Of a stretch of 64,000 nt of DNA, positions 36,930 through 47,757 are shown in pieces; the stretch's first letter is position 1, and each line of letters starts with the position of its first letter. This stretch comes from Acaryochloris sp. CCMEE 5410 (GTDB lineage: Bacteria; Cyanobacteriota; Cyanobacteriia; Thermosynechococcales; Thermosynechococcaceae), in assembly GCF_000238775.2 (NCBI RefSeq), contig NZ_AFEJ02000001.1, forward strand, positions 682,001-746,000, in the 5' to 3' direction. The notes below the pieces were generated by a model that saw nothing but the letters and a program-made list of their open reading frames with translations, searched no databases and was not told the origin of the DNA. The translations under genes were made by a program, and so were the position numbers.

Positions 36930-38048
36930 TCAACCCTCCTGGGCCACCTGAGCCTTCTCCTGACATTGGCAAAGCACCAGTCCAAACCATTGGTTGGCAT
37001 CCGTCCAAGTTCGCAAAGGGGTTAATTCCTTTGATGTAGGGGTTTCCCTGCCCCCCGAAGACTGCACCCAGGTCTGAGAGACGGAGCGCAACTGTTGCTT
37101 TAAAGTCTCTAAATCAAATTTACGGGAGATTTCCGTACGGATGGTTTCTGCCGGTTCAAACTCAACCGTCAAATCCAGAGCAGCTAGGTTCACCTGCTGA
37201 GCTTTTTGGCTCACGAGATGCATTTCGATCTGATGCTCCTCTCGATTGTAAAAAGATTGGTGGTGGAAATGTTCCACCTGAAAATCCCCTTGAAATCGCT
37301 GATTGAGATGATGCAGCATATTCAAATTAAACGCAGCCGTGACCCCTTGGCTATCGTTATAGGCGGCTTCCAATTGCTGTACTGATTTCTGCAAATCTAC
37401 CCCCAACAGTAGATACTCGCCGGGCTGCAGGGCTTGGGTTAACTCAGCAAAGAAGCGTTCACATTCTTGAGGGTTGAGATTTCCTAGAGTACTGCCCAGG
37501 AAGCAAATCATACGGGTCGGCAGTTGAGAGGGGGATAAGGCAGCAAGCGCTGCTTCATAGGTGCCCACATAGCCATGAATATTGAGGGTGGGATAGTCCT
37601 TTAGCAAATGGATGGCGCTCTGTTTGAGGATGCCGCCGCTGACATCAATCGGGCAGTACCAGGAGGCCAACCCCATACCCACATAGGCATCTAACAACAA
37701 TCGTGTCTTGGTAGAGCTGCCACTGCCCAGTTCCACTAACTCACTCGGGCCAGTGATGGTGGCGATTTCGGCTGCATAGGCCTGCAGAATAGCGGTCTCA
37801 GTTCGGGTTGGGTAATATTCCGGCAGCTCACAGATTTGTTCAAACAGCTGGGAGCCTTGATCATCGTAAAAATACTTGGCCGGGAGCGTTTTGGGGGTTT
37901 TCGATAGCCCTTGAATCACATCTAATCCGGGCTGGGTAGTGGTCGAAGACGAATCCGAGGTTAATTGGGTAATCTGTAAACGAGATTGAAGGTCAGTGGG
38001 GGATGGTGCCGACAGGGGTTGAGTTTCTGTATGCACAGACTCAAGCAT
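36930..38048 (-). CDS. egtD: L-histidine N-alpha-methyltransferase EgtD
   Basis: ATG 38048 (MLESVHTE) is preferred to the frame start at 38081; about 372 residues. It trimethylates histidine to hercynine with SAM, the first step of ergothioneine synthesis. Signatures are TLPAKYFYDDQGSQLFEQICELPEYYPTR, the SAM site LVELGSGSSTKTRLLLDA, MICFLGSTLGNL and VEHFHHQSFYN. It is the third gene of the egtC-egtB-egtD series on the minus strand, 86 bases after egtB. Confidence 0.93.
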   Translation of the reverse strand: MLESVHTETQPLSAPSPTDLQSRLQITQLTSDSSSTTTQPGLDVIQGLSKTPKTLPAKYFYDDQGSQLFEQICELPEYYPTRTETAILQAYAAEIATITGPSELVELGSGSSTKTRLLLDAYVGMGLASWYCPIDVSGGILKQSAIHLLKDYPTLNIHGYVGTYEAALAALSPSQLPTRMICFLGSTLGNLNPQECERFFAELTQALQPGEYLLLGVDLQKSVQQLEAAYNDSQGVTAAFNLNMLHHLNQRFQGDFQVEHFHHQSFYNREEHQIEMHLVSQKAQQVNLAALDLTVEFEPAETIRTEISRKFDLETLKQQLRSVSQTWVQSSGGRETPTSKELTPLRTWTDANQWFGLVLCQCQEKAQVAQEG

Positions 38049-38134
38049 GGGTGAGGGGTCTCCAACAGGGAGGCAACACAACGGTCACCTTAGGTTCCCA
38101 ACCACTGTAAACCATCCCCAACAAACCCGCACAA

Positions 38135-39424
38135 TCACCCATAGGCACAGCGAAACCCTGCAAAATGAATTCGAATCCGAGGCTCATACCAATTACGGAA
38201 GGCCCCCCGAAGGACAGGGGCCTGGGTAGCCCAACTCCCCCCTTTTAAGATGCGATGCTGGTGATCAAAATAAGCCATGGAATAGCCTTTATAGGGATAG
38301 GGGTCAAAATCAGGAAAGGGATGAAACCAAGTATTCGTCCATTCCCAAACATTGCCTAGTAAATCAAAACAACCATAGGCACTTTGCCCTTTTGCATACT
38401 GATGGACGGGGGTCGTCCCCCAATGCAAGCCCCCATGATTACAGTGGTGGTTTTCCGGGGTCTGGTTGCCCCAAGGATAGATTCGCTTGGTGGGTAGATC
38501 CTGGGGGTTAGGCTGCCAACAGGCTGCCTTCTCCCATTCCGCCTCAGTTGGCAGGCGTTTGCCCACAAACCGAGCATAGGCATCTGCTTCATACCAGCTC
38601 ACCCCACAGACGGGATGATCGGCTCCCCCCTCGGCAATCCAATGGGTGGGATGGTTAACGGGATTCTCTTGTAACCATTGCCATCCCTCATCCGACCAAA
38701 ATTGGGACTGACGATATCCCCCCGCTTCGATGAACTGTTGATACTGGCCTTGGGTCACGGGAAATCGATCGATCCAAAATGCATCCACCTGAACCCAATG
38801 GGCTTTTCTTTCGTTATCGAGGGCTTCCACACCGTCATTGCCTAAGAGAAACGGTCCCCCTTCAATGGGAACCATGTCTTGATCTGGCAGGGTGGGCTTC
38901 TCTTCAGAGGTACTGGCAGCAGGCCATGGCTTATTCTTGGGTACAAACGAAACGGGCTGTAATTGTCGGTGATGCAGTTGGAGCACCCAAGTGATCGTCT
39001 CGCAATGCTGGCTTTCGTGCTGGACTAACCAATGCCATAGCCAAGCCCGAGTGTCTAGAGGGGCTTCTAGCAAATAGTCCCAAACTTGACTCCGGATTTG
39101 CTCTAGATAGGCACATATTTCCGCAAAGGAGGGCAGGTTTTGGCGCTCAGCCTTCGGTAAGCCATCCGCCGCAAATAACCGCCGATACTCAGGAAACAGG
39201 GGGGCATATCCAGCTTCATGTTCTAAAAGCCACAGTCCTTCCGTAAAGCCAATATGTCCCAAATGCCACCCCACCGGGCTAAAGTCAGGATTGGCTTGTA
39301 GGCGAAACGTCTCTTCGCTGATGCCTTCAAAAAGCTGAAGGGTGCGGGTGCGGGATTGGGTCAGGGTTTCCTTAATCGCTAATTGCAGTGGTTCGGTTCC
39401 AGAAAATAGTTTCTTAGAGGGCAT
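38135..39424 (-). CDS. egtB: Ergothioneine synthase EgtB (iron-dependent sulfoxide synthase)
   Basis: 429 residues. It forms the C-S bond between hercynine and a thiol donor (gamma-glutamylcysteine or cysteine) with O2. The N-terminal DinB-like helical bundle carries the iron ligands as WHLGHIGF and HESQHCETITW. The C-terminal FGE/C-type-lectin-like domain begins VPIEGGPFLLGND and has WEKAACW, GNVWEWTNTWF and LKGGSWATQ. Its start overlaps the end of egtC by 11 bases, so translation is probably coupled. Confidence 0.93.
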   Translation of the reverse strand: MPSKKLFSGTEPLQLAIKETLTQSRTRTLQLFEGISEETFRLQANPDFSPVGWHLGHIGFTEGLWLLEHEAGYAPLFPEYRRLFAADGLPKAERQNLPSFAEICAYLEQIRSQVWDYLLEAPLDTRAWLWHWLVQHESQHCETITWVLQLHHRQLQPVSFVPKNKPWPAASTSEEKPTLPDQDMVPIEGGPFLLGNDGVEALDNERKAHWVQVDAFWIDRFPVTQGQYQQFIEAGGYRQSQFWSDEGWQWLQENPVNHPTHWIAEGGADHPVCGVSWYEADAYARFVGKRLPTEAEWEKAACWQPNPQDLPTKRIYPWGNQTPENHHCNHGGLHWGTTPVHQYAKGQSAYGCFDLLGNVWEWTNTWFHPFPDFDPYPYKGYSMAYFDHQHRILKGGSWATQAPVLRGAFRNWYEPRIRIHFAGFRCAYG

Positions 39425-40226
39425 GGGTGGCGATTTCTCCCCTGGGATTGATGGTTAATAAGCGATTGGCTGGAATGGATTGCCAACGCTCCCCAAACTG
39501 CGATCGCATCTCTACATCGGCATCCAAAGGCTCCGATGCCACCAGCACTCCTTTCACTGGGTGGGTCACCTCTAACCAGTACAAAGATGGAGGCGGATCG
39601 GGATAGGCATAGCGAGACACGGTCATAGATTCACCATCACTGAGCACAATATTCAGGCTCACCCGCACCTCATAGGATTTTGCCCAAGCTTGGATCTGGT
39701 GCAAGGATTGGGTCAAAGCCTGGGCCAGGGTCTGGGTCGGATTTTGGGCCAGGGTTTCATAAATTAAAGCCAGAATATGTTCTGAGTCCGTCGTTCCTTC
39801 AATACTTTGGTAGCGTTCGTCACTGAGGCATTCTCGCATCGGTCGATAGAGGGTTTGACGGAACTGATCAATAAAGCCATTGTGAATCCCCAGCAATTGG
39901 CGATCGCCGAAGGGCTGGCAATTACTGAGCTGCAGGCTTTGTCCCAGGGTGGCGCTGCGAATATAGGCGAGAAAACTCCCGGACAAAATATAGCGACAGA
40001 GTTCCTCAAAATTGGGATCATTCCAAATGGGTAAACTATTGCGATACCGATAGGGGGGGTGTTGGGAGGCTGGCTTATACCAGCCCATACCAAATCCATC
40101 GGCATTAATTAAACCCGCCGTCATTTCTTTGGGCTGGTAGCTCTGGGCCACGAGGGAATGGCGGGGGGCAATGAGAAAGGTATCTAACGAAACCGGTTCA
40201 CCTAAATAGCCCAACAAACGGCACAT
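39414..40226 (-). CDS. egtC: Class II glutamine amidotransferase EgtC
   Basis: 270 residues. The initiator Met is followed by Cys2 (MCRLLGYLGEPV), the N-terminal nucleophile of class II amidotransferases. Other markers are NADGFGMGWY, AYIRSATLG, NCQPF and GIHNGFIDQF. EgtC hydrolyses the gamma-glutamyl group from the EgtB product. Being first in the cluster and overlapping egtB, it suggests that gamma-glutamylcysteine is the sulfur donor. No egtA or egtE is in the window; cyanobacteria can make gamma-glutamylcysteine with their glutathione enzyme. Confidence 0.9.
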   Translation of the reverse strand: MCRLLGYLGEPVSLDTFLIAPRHSLVAQSYQPKEMTAGLINADGFGMGWYKPASQHPPYRYRNSLPIWNDPNFEELCRYILSGSFLAYIRSATLGQSLQLSNCQPFGDRQLLGIHNGFIDQFRQTLYRPMRECLSDERYQSIEGTTDSEHILALIYETLAQNPTQTLAQALTQSLHQIQAWAKSYEVRVSLNIVLSDGESMTVSRYAYPDPPPSLYWLEVTHPVKGVLVASEPLDADVEMRSQFGERWQSIPANRLLTINPRGEIATHAL

Positions 40227-40351
40227 AGAGAGGAACGTCCTTATCCATCAGTGAACACTGTAACAAGGTCAATGCAGGTCTTTGAAGGAGCATGCCATAA
40301 TTACGTCAGCCTTATCCCTCTTTGTTTGATCAGTTGAGGGAATCAACGGTT

Positions 40352-42832
40352 ATGCCCATGTCCCACCAGCCCGCTGATCCATTCGACATTGCGTCCCCTT
40401 TGTCCTTGGCCAATCCCTTCGCGGCCTTTATCGACCAAACGGTTGATATTTTTGTGGCCTACGACCAGGATCTGCGAATTATCACCATCAACCGCATCGG
40501 GGCACAGCGGTTGCAGCGACCCTATGAACAAATCCTGGGACAAACCAATCAGCAACTCTTTGGACCTCAGGCAGAACTGATCGATCCGTTTCTGATATCG
40601 GCCTTAGAATCTGGGGAACGAGTGTTTGCTGAACAAGAACTTGTGTTTAATCAGCAGCGCTACTATTACGACACGATTTATACTCCAACCACAGATGCCC
40701 GAACAGGCGAACGGCAGGTGTGGGGAATTTGCCGAGATATCACCATCAAAAAGGATCTACAAAAGAAACGGGAAGCTCTCCTCAAACAGCAAACCATCCA
40801 GATCGAGGAGCGATTTCGGACATCGTTTAATAATGCGGCCATCGCCAAGGCATTAATTGCCCTGGATGGGTCATGGCTTCAAGTCAATCCAGCCCTCAGC
40901 CAACTCCTCGGCTATGACCCAGCTGAATTGCTGAAGTTACGCATTGAAGACCTCACTCACCCGGAGGATCAAGACATTGATCGGCATCAAGTCCGCCAGC
41001 TACTAATCGGCCAAACGTCTAGCTACCAAATTGAAAAACGGTTCCTCCATCGTTTAGGCCACACTCTGTCCGTCCTTTTAAGCGTCGCCCTCATCCGCAA
41101 TTCCCAAGGCAACCCCTCCTATTTCATTGCTGAAATGCAGGATGTTACCCAACGCAAACAAGCCGAAGCCGCCCTGTATCTTCAGCTCCAGAAAACCCTG
41201 CAATTGCAGACTGCCCTCCAAACCAAAAACCAAGCGCTACAAGAAAGTAGCCAAGCAGCCCAAGCGGCGAACCTAGCTAAAAGTGAGTTTCTAGCCATGA
41301 TTAGTCATGAAATCCGCACGCCCATGAATGCTGTCATTGGCATGACGGATCTACTGAAAGATACTCACCTCGATCCCCATCAGCAAGATTTTGTGGAAAC
41401 GATTCGAACCAGCGGTGAGTCACTCCTCAATATCATTAATGACATTCTCGATTTCTCCAAGATCGAGTCGGGGAAACTAGAACTAGAGCTTCACCCTTTC
41501 CCTCTTTCCACTTGTATTGAAGAAGCCTTAGATATCGTTAATTCCAAAGCGACGGCCAAAGGGCTGGAACTGGCATATTTGATTGAACCTGGAACCCCCA
41601 ATCATATCCAGGGAGATGCCAATCGTCTCCGGCAAATCCTCGTTAACTTGCTGGGGAATGCGGTGAAGTTCACGGCTGATGGCGAAGTGATTGTGACCAT
41701 CTCTGCCCGAGATGTTGCCACTGCTGAAATGACCCCGGAAGTTCCTTTATTCCTCCATGAACTCCTCTTTGAAGTCAAAGATACCGGTATTGGTATTGCG
41801 CCAGAACATCAGCAGAAGTTGTTTCAGTCCTTTTGCCAACTGGACTCTTCCATTACCCGGGAGTATGGTGGAACGGGCTTAGGATTGGCCATTAGCAAGC
41901 AACTCTGCGAGCTGATGGGTGGAACCATTTGGGTGGAAAGTCAGGTGGGAATAGGCTCAAGATTTTTCTTTACCATTGCCGCTTCTGCCTTACCCGGCCT
42001 GGAGGATCACCGAGCCACGGAGTCCCAATTTCAAAACAAGCGGGTTTTAATCGTCGAGGACAACGCCAGTACGGGGCAGATTCTTTGCCAACAAGTCCAG
42101 GCATGGGGTTTAGTTCCTACCCTGGCTTCTTCTGGCTTGGAGGCGTTGGCATGGGTCAAGAAGGAACGTTTTGATGTTGCGATCGCAGATCTGCAACTCC
42201 CCACCATGACCTGGTCCCGACTCCTATCTGAACTAACCCAAAATCATATCCAAGCCCCGCTTCCAATTATTGGCTTATGTGCCATCGGGGAAAGTGCTGC
42301 CGTCTGGCAATATCAGCCCCTGCTATCCGCCTCCCTCAGCAAACCGGTTAAGCAATTTAGGCTCTACCAAACCCTTCTTAAGGCGCTCTCCACCCACCAA
42401 TCTGATCTTACCCAGCCTTCCATATCCCAACCCCCTCCCAAACCAGCGCCCTCCTCCGTCAGAATTTTGGTAGCAGAAGATAATGTTATTAACCAAAAGG
42501 TCATTCTTAAACTGTTAGACCGCTTAGGTTACCAGGCGGATTTAGTCACCAATGGCTTGGAGGTACTCACTGCCCTGCAAGAGCAATCCTATGACGTGGT
42601 GCTAATGGATGTACAAATGCCGGAGATGGACGGCATCACCACGGCCCAGAGCATTTGTGAACAGTGGGATAAAACGACTCGGCCTCACATTGTGGCCATG
42701 ACAGCCAATACAATGCAAGGCGATCGCGAGTCCTATTTAGCTGCAGGCATGGATGACTACATTGCCAAACCCATTCGTCTTAAAGGACTCGAACAAATAT
42801 TGTCAGAATTCACAGAGGCAAAGTGCACCTAA
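40352..42832 (+). CDS. Hybrid histidine kinase, PAS-PAS-HK-REC-REC
   Basis: ATG 40352 ([10 protein letters not shown]) has GAGGG 11 bases upstream; the frame opens at a TTG ten codons earlier. About 826 residues, soluble. Two PAS domains ([21 protein letters not shown] and [25 protein letters not shown]). HisKA with the phospho-acceptor His near residue 318 ([18 protein letters not shown]), HATPase ([23 protein letters not shown]). Receiver 1 is [15 protein letters not shown] with Asp in VAIADLQLP; receiver 2 is [14 protein letters not shown] with Asp in VVLMDVQMP. The HK-REC-REC half resembles the CBCR-type kinase at 17128. The first PAS could bind a small ligand; none is identifiable. No HPt partner is adjacent. 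Confidence 0.92.
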   Translation: MPMSHQPADPFDIASPLSLANPFAAFIDQTVDIFVAYDQDLRIITINRIGAQRLQRPYEQILGQTNQQLFGPQAELIDPFLISALESGERVFAEQELVFNQQRYYYDTIYTPTTDARTGERQVWGICRDITIKKDLQKKREALLKQQTIQIEERFRTSFNNAAIAKALIALDGSWLQVNPALSQLLGYDPAELLKLRIEDLTHPEDQDIDRHQVRQLLIGQTSSYQIEKRFLHRLGHTLSVLLSVALIRNSQGNPSYFIAEMQDVTQRKQAEAALYLQLQKTLQLQTALQTKNQALQESSQAAQAANLAKSEFLAMISHEIRTPMNAVIGMTDLLKDTHLDPHQQDFVETIRTSGESLLNIINDILDFSKIESGKLELELHPFPLSTCIEEALDIVNSKATAKGLELAYLIEPGTPNHIQGDANRLRQILVNLLGNAVKFTADGEVIVTISARDVATAEMTPEVPLFLHELLFEVKDTGIGIAPEHQQKLFQSFCQLDSSITREYGGTGLGLAISKQLCELMGGTIWVESQVGIGSRFFFTIAASALPGLEDHRATESQFQNKRVLIVEDNASTGQILCQQVQAWGLVPTLASSGLEALAWVKKERFDVAIADLQLPTMTWSRLLSELTQNHIQAPLPIIGLCAIGESAAVWQYQPLLSASLSKPVKQFRLYQTLLKALSTHQSDLTQPSISQPPPKPAPSSVRILVAEDNVINQKVILKLLDRLGYQADLVTNGLEVLTALQEQSYDVVLMDVQMPEMDGITTAQSICEQWDKTTRPHIVAMTANTMQGDRESYLAAGMDDYIAKPIRLKGLEQILSEFTEAKCT

Positions 42833-42941
42833 ACAAACCAGATTTCATACCAAAATTTAGAAATTTATCTTATCAGTTGAGGGGATTGTAGCGAATCTCA
42901 ATACCTCGGAATACCTCCAAAGAAATAACCGCAAGGTTTCT

Positions 42942-45917
42942 CTATATACAAGCTAAATTCTCTAGTGCTCTGTGGCGCTCTATCGCAACTTTGACTAGAT
43001 CGGTGGCTTTAGCAACTAAATCAATATCTCTCGAACCAGGTGCTCTAGGTTCTCGATAATACATAGCAAAGGTGGCTACAACTTCATCATTGATGATGAT
43101 TGGAGTAGACCAACATGCTCTGAGTCCATACTGTAAAACTACATCCTTGACTGATTGACAACGAGGATCAGTAGCAATATCCGTGATTGTAACGGTTTGT
43201 TTTGAATAGGCAGCCGTCCCACAGGAACCAACCATGGGTCCAATTTTTAAACCATCAATGGCTTGATTGTAAGCTTCAGGTAGGCTTGGAGCAGCCCCAT
43301 GATGTAGCTTGCCAGTAAAATTATCTAACAAGAGAATAGAACATAAAGATTGATCTGAAAGATCCTCAATCATCTTAGCCAGAAGATTTAAGGTTTCCAA
43401 AAGAGCTGCTCCCTTGGCAATCAAGTTTAATACCTTATTCTGTCCATCCACGAAGTCTTGAATCCATTTACGTTCAGAGATTTCCTGATGGAGTTGATGA
43501 TTCTGTCGATCCAATTGGAGCATTTGCTCCTTTCCTTTTTCAATGAGCTTAGCTTGTGCAAGAGCAATTCCTACTCTCAATGCTACAGATTCAGACAATT
43601 CAATTTCTTCTTGAGTCCAATGCCTAAATCGATCACATTGTTGGATCAGGATCAATCCATTGGGTTCGCCGTGACAGGACGTTCGAATGGCAATCATTGA
43701 CTTCAAGCCAGTAATATTAACCCCATCTGGCAGAGGTTCCATCAGAGAATTTGTATGTACATCTGGAAGAGAAATGGCTTTATCGTTCGCTAAACTCTCT
43801 CGTACAAAAGGGATATCAATGATGGAACGACTCCAATCCAGCGAAGAAGTGAAACCTGTTTCACAGTATTCCGCAGCCCATGGTAGTTGAGCAGTTGGAT
43901 TGGGTAAGTAAGTATAAATTAAACAGCGATTGGCTTGGAAGACTTTGCCAATTTGATTTGCCGTGGTTTGCAATATCTGTGTTGTGTCAAGACTCTGTCG
44001 GATTTTCTGAGTAATATGCTCCAAGAGCAATACTTGCTCTAAATGCTTTGCTAACGCTGCCTCAGTTTTCTTCCTCGTTAGTTCTGCTCCCGCACGAGCA
44101 GCAAAAATTTTTAGAATAACAATCTCATCTGAAATATTTTCTTTAGACGGCTTTGTATCCATCACAGCCAAATGGCCTAAATAGTCTCCCTGGCTATCTA
44201 AGATAGGTATGCCGAGATAGCTATGAGCATTTAAAGGGATTAAATAGGGATCGTTAGGGAATAGGGTTTGGAGAGAGTGAGGATAATGGCAGATTTCAAG
44301 CCTTTGAATAACCTGCTCACAGGGAGTTCCAGCAATCTCATACTCCCAGCAATTGCCCAACTCATCATCACCACTGTAAGCCAAAGTCATGGCATGGGTG
44401 TGGTTTTTATCATCCAAGACAGCAATGAGAGCGTACTCAACATCTAAAATTTCAGCAAGGCAGCGCACACAGGAGTAGAAGAATTCATCTCCAATTTTGG
44501 CAGCGGTACCTTCCATAATTAAACGCAAGGCGTCTTCTCGTCGTTTTTGCTCTATGTTCTTAGCGCTTTCTAAGGCTAAACGTTCTTCAACAAGTTGCTT
44601 ATCTAAGGCTTGGCTCGCGGCAAGGAATTGATAGTCTTGATTGGTTAAACTTCTTCCTAAAGACCAAGCTTGAGCATCAGCTAATGCCTGACCTCGAAGC
44701 AACCGAGATTCATCCTGAGCACCAGAATTCATCCAAGCAGTCAATGCCTCAGAGTACGGCCTTAATTCTTCCAGTTGGTCTTGAACCCACATCTGATCAA
44801 AAACGAACTTGTAAATGCGGTTTGAAACTTTCAATAAACCATTTCGCTTAACAACTAAGCCTGAAAGTAATAATTCCACTTGAGTATCGCTATTCGTTTC
44901 AGCTAAAACTCCATCCTGGAGAATATGCTGATACATTCCTAATAGTCGGGTGGCTTTATGTTCGTTTCTTAGCAGTCGAGTATGAATAGTACGAAGATGT
45001 TCGGGGTTATCTTGAGATTTCCAATTTTGAATGATATGGGACTGAACAATATGCTCAATAAAATCCTTAATAGAATATTGAGAGTCAGATAAAAGAGCAG
45101 GTGGACAGTTGCATTTTTCTTCAACTTCAACATGCTGGACAACAATTTGACAGAGCTTTTGAGTTAAGAAAGGCTGTCCATTTGTCCAAGATAAAATTTC
45201 TTCCAAAAATCTATCGGGGTGATCGTACTTATCTACCATTCCTTGTACAAGAGAATGGCATTCTTCTAAATGGAACCCATTTAATTCAATGGCTTGGCCA
45301 GTGTTAAAGGGGGTGCGATTTCGATCTTGGATTAAGTCTGAGGGTGTGGAAACCCCAAACAGGGCAAAGGCCAGGCGATTATATTGAGGATTATCTGCTC
45401 GTTGGTTATAACATGACCGGATGAGTGCAAAAAAATCATCCATGGGGAAATCGAGACTGAGGATACTATCAATTTCATCGATGAAGATGAAGATCTTCTC
45501 ACCTGCAATATGGGTCAACAGTACATTTTCAATAAAAAGACTCAGCTTTTGAACAGGAGTCAACCCATATTGTTGTTTCCACCAATGATTGAAGTGAAGT
45601 GTTTCCTGTAAATTGAATCCGTAAAATATTTCATTGGCAACTCCTTTATACCACTGTTCAGGTGAAGTCCTTTCGCTGCCAATGCTCGTGATATCGATCG
45701 ATACCGAATTATAACCAGCTTCTCGAAGTCTGTGTCTAACACGAACTCGTAAACTAGATTTACCCATTTGACGTGAATTAAAAACGTAGCAGAAATCACC
45801 TCTCACAAGGGCGTCAAATAATAAAGAATCGGCTTCACGTTCAACATAACTTGGAGAATCAATGCTGAGGCTACCCCCGACTTGGTACTCATAGTTCTTG
45901 TGGTTGTTGGATAGCAT
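42942..45917 (-). CDS. AAA-like (AAA_35) ATPase fused to three GAF domains, no output domain
   Basis: 991 residues. The N-terminal ATPase (about 1-400) begins YEYQVGGSLSIDSPSYVEREAD, with Walker A FNSRQMGKSSL and Walker B KIFIFIDEIDSIL, as in cyanobacterial AAA-like signalling proteins. A helical linker is followed by three GAF domains: about 465-625 (AGTPCEQVIQRLEICHYPHS), about 630-800 (phytochrome-like family, FRHWTQEEIEL, but no bilin cysteine) and about 830-985 (GPMVGSCGTAAYSKQTVTITD). Similar proteins often continue into a histidine kinase or cyclase; this one stops right after the third GAF. It lies 18 bases downstream of another AAA-like gene, so the two form an operon. Confidence 0.85.
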   Translation of the reverse strand: MLSNNHKNYEYQVGGSLSIDSPSYVEREADSLLFDALVRGDFCYVFNSRQMGKSSLRVRVRHRLREAGYNSVSIDITSIGSERTSPEQWYKGVANEIFYGFNLQETLHFNHWWKQQYGLTPVQKLSLFIENVLLTHIAGEKIFIFIDEIDSILSLDFPMDDFFALIRSCYNQRADNPQYNRLAFALFGVSTPSDLIQDRNRTPFNTGQAIELNGFHLEECHSLVQGMVDKYDHPDRFLEEILSWTNGQPFLTQKLCQIVVQHVEVEEKCNCPPALLSDSQYSIKDFIEHIVQSHIIQNWKSQDNPEHLRTIHTRLLRNEHKATRLLGMYQHILQDGVLAETNSDTQVELLLSGLVVKRNGLLKVSNRIYKFVFDQMWVQDQLEELRPYSEALTAWMNSGAQDESRLLRGQALADAQAWSLGRSLTNQDYQFLAASQALDKQLVEERLALESAKNIEQKRREDALRLIMEGTAAKIGDEFFYSCVRCLAEILDVEYALIAVLDDKNHTHAMTLAYSGDDELGNCWEYEIAGTPCEQVIQRLEICHYPHSLQTLFPNDPYLIPLNAHSYLGIPILDSQGDYLGHLAVMDTKPSKENISDEIVILKIFAARAGAELTRKKTEAALAKHLEQVLLLEHITQKIRQSLDTTQILQTTANQIGKVFQANRCLIYTYLPNPTAQLPWAAEYCETGFTSSLDWSRSIIDIPFVRESLANDKAISLPDVHTNSLMEPLPDGVNITGLKSMIAIRTSCHGEPNGLILIQQCDRFRHWTQEEIELSESVALRVGIALAQAKLIEKGKEQMLQLDRQNHQLHQEISERKWIQDFVDGQNKVLNLIAKGAALLETLNLLAKMIEDLSDQSLCSILLLDNFTGKLHHGAAPSLPEAYNQAIDGLKIGPMVGSCGTAAYSKQTVTITDIATDPRCQSVKDVVLQYGLRACWSTPIIINDEVVATFAMYYREPRAPGSRDIDLVAKATDLVKVAIERHRALENLACI

Positions 45918-45935
45918 AAACCTAAACCAAATTTC

Positions 45936-47273
45936 CTAAAATTGACTTGTGCAATTGCGAAAATATCGTCTATATAACTCGCACATTGGTACCACTTGAT
46001 CTTTTTCAAATCGAATCAAGCCCAGGCTTTCGAGCTTATAAGCTGAAACATATGGTATTGATATGGGCTGTTCCACAGACACAATCTCTTTAAAGTGACG
46101 AGCTAATTCAGGATGCTGTTGAAGCGTAAACAACTGGTTACTTAGATGGCTGCTAAAGAGTCCAGTCGGTATCGGGGCATCATCAATAAGCTCCTGAAGA
46201 GAGAGATCTTTATGAAAAAGGTGATAAAAAGCCAGGTTCAATAAATAGGGGTGACCTCCACATAAGTCACATAGGCAGGATATTTTTGTTCGACCAGATT
46301 TACCTTTTGTCCAAGTACAACCATATCTATCTGCTAATTCTTGGACCTGATCGACAGTTAACGCTTGTAACTGAATGGGAAGGCCTACATTAAAAGGGGA
46401 CTGATTGAGATTGAGGGGGATATAGGCTTCCGTACTATGGGCAACAATGAGTCGGAGTTTTTTCCATACCTCAAAATTATTCGCTTCTTCATGCCAATAC
46501 CTCAGCATGGGCAGAAAGTCTTGAGCTGTTTGAGAATACTCAAACAATCGATCTAAATCATCCAATGCAATCACGAGGGGATCACTCAGTTGGTTTAGGA
46601 TGTATCTTCTAAAATAATTCGTGCAACTTACTTTGCTGCCTAGGTCTCTATCCCAAAATTCATCAACTTTCGATTGTATTTGGAGTTGATTAGTCAAGTT
46701 CAAACATATCCACCTCAACAGCTTGTCTAAACTCATGAGAATAGATTGATCTGCCTGATTAAAATTTAATCTAACTGTATTAAAATTTTGTGACTCGGCA
46801 TAAACTAATATCCTGAGCAGTAAAGAGGTTTTTCCCCACTTTTTTGGTGCTTTTATCCGAATGAGGGATCCAGGTCGGACAACCGTTTCATAGGACCGTT
46901 TCTCGGCTAGGTTCCTCTTGATGTAAAAAGGTGATTCCAAGGGAACTGAACCGCTGGGGAAATCAGGTATAGGATGAGATTTCTGGCAATATTCTGTATC
47001 AGGGGTATTCTGGGTGTCAGAATTATGGCTTTGTTGCCTGAGGACGGAACGAAAGTTACTTTTTGTGACTTTTTCTAAAAATAAATCCGTTAATTCAAGC
47101 CAAAGCTGCGATCCGACTCGCCGAATATAGTCATTGTCATATCCAGCTAACGCCGCAATATCTTGATACGTAAGTCCCTTCCAGCATTGCTTAAAGATTA
47201 ACTCCTGGAGAGCATTAAGACGTTGGGGTGCAAGCGCAACATCAATAATTTCTAGTGCTTCATCAACTGTCAT
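45936..47273 (-). CDS. AAA-like ATPase with N-terminal vMAP-type HTH
   Basis: 445 residues. The N-terminal ~75 residues (MTVDEALEIIDVALAPQRL, LTYQDIAALAGYDNDYIR, GSQLWLELTDLF and EKVTKSNFRSVL) match the HTH found at the start of vWA-MoxR-associated proteins. The ATPase follows: Walker A IKAPKKWGKTSLL and Walker B VIALDDLDRLF, then a winged-helix-like end. Such proteins belong to regulated, STAND-like NTPase systems in multicellular or complex bacteria. The gene for a second AAA-like protein with three GAF domains starts 18 bases later. What they control is unknown. Confidence 0.85.
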   Translation of the reverse strand: MTVDEALEIIDVALAPQRLNALQELIFKQCWKGLTYQDIAALAGYDNDYIRRVGSQLWLELTDLFLEKVTKSNFRSVLRQQSHNSDTQNTPDTEYCQKSHPIPDFPSGSVPLESPFYIKRNLAEKRSYETVVRPGSLIRIKAPKKWGKTSLLLRILVYAESQNFNTVRLNFNQADQSILMSLDKLLRWICLNLTNQLQIQSKVDEFWDRDLGSKVSCTNYFRRYILNQLSDPLVIALDDLDRLFEYSQTAQDFLPMLRYWHEEANNFEVWKKLRLIVAHSTEAYIPLNLNQSPFNVGLPIQLQALTVDQVQELADRYGCTWTKGKSGRTKISCLCDLCGGHPYLLNLAFYHLFHKDLSLQELIDDAPIPTGLFSSHLSNQLFTLQQHPELARHFKEIVSVEQPISIPYVSAYKLESLGLIRFEKDQVVPMCELYRRYFRNCTSQF

Positions 47274-47757
47274 TAGATGTGATTCACAGGTCTATATCCA
47301 TCAAAGAAGTCGTCACACCAATCCTAATGTACAGAACCGATTGGTGTGAATAGTATCTCTTAAAATCAAAAGTAATGACTATAACCATGAAATCCTCAAC
47401 ATCAAGCACACAATTAGATAGCTTCTCATAAGAAAAATAGTAACAATATCACACAGACTTTTTTAATATTCAGGTACAAGCTAGTAACGAGGAGCAATCT
47501 TGCAATTCACTAAGTAAATAAAATCACTTGGCTCAATATCATAAATTCATCTACCTTATTGGGACTCTCACTGAAATAATCTATATTGAATCAATCCCAA
47601 ATCAAGGTTGGACTATTTTATGAGCAGCCTTTTCATTTCGATTACTTTTCCTGGTTAATTTAGTAGGTGATACTGCCTTCCATGAAGAACATAGAGTATA
47701 TAAAACAACTCACCATATTGCCAACATAAATACTGATTAGTTTTTGAGAGATTGAAA
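47274..47757. other. AT-rich intergenic region, no gene seen
   Basis: About 480 bases between the start of the vMAP/AAA gene (leftward) and a small rightward gene. It is very AT-rich, with no frame of note. It should hold the promoter of the AAA operon. Confidence 0.5.
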
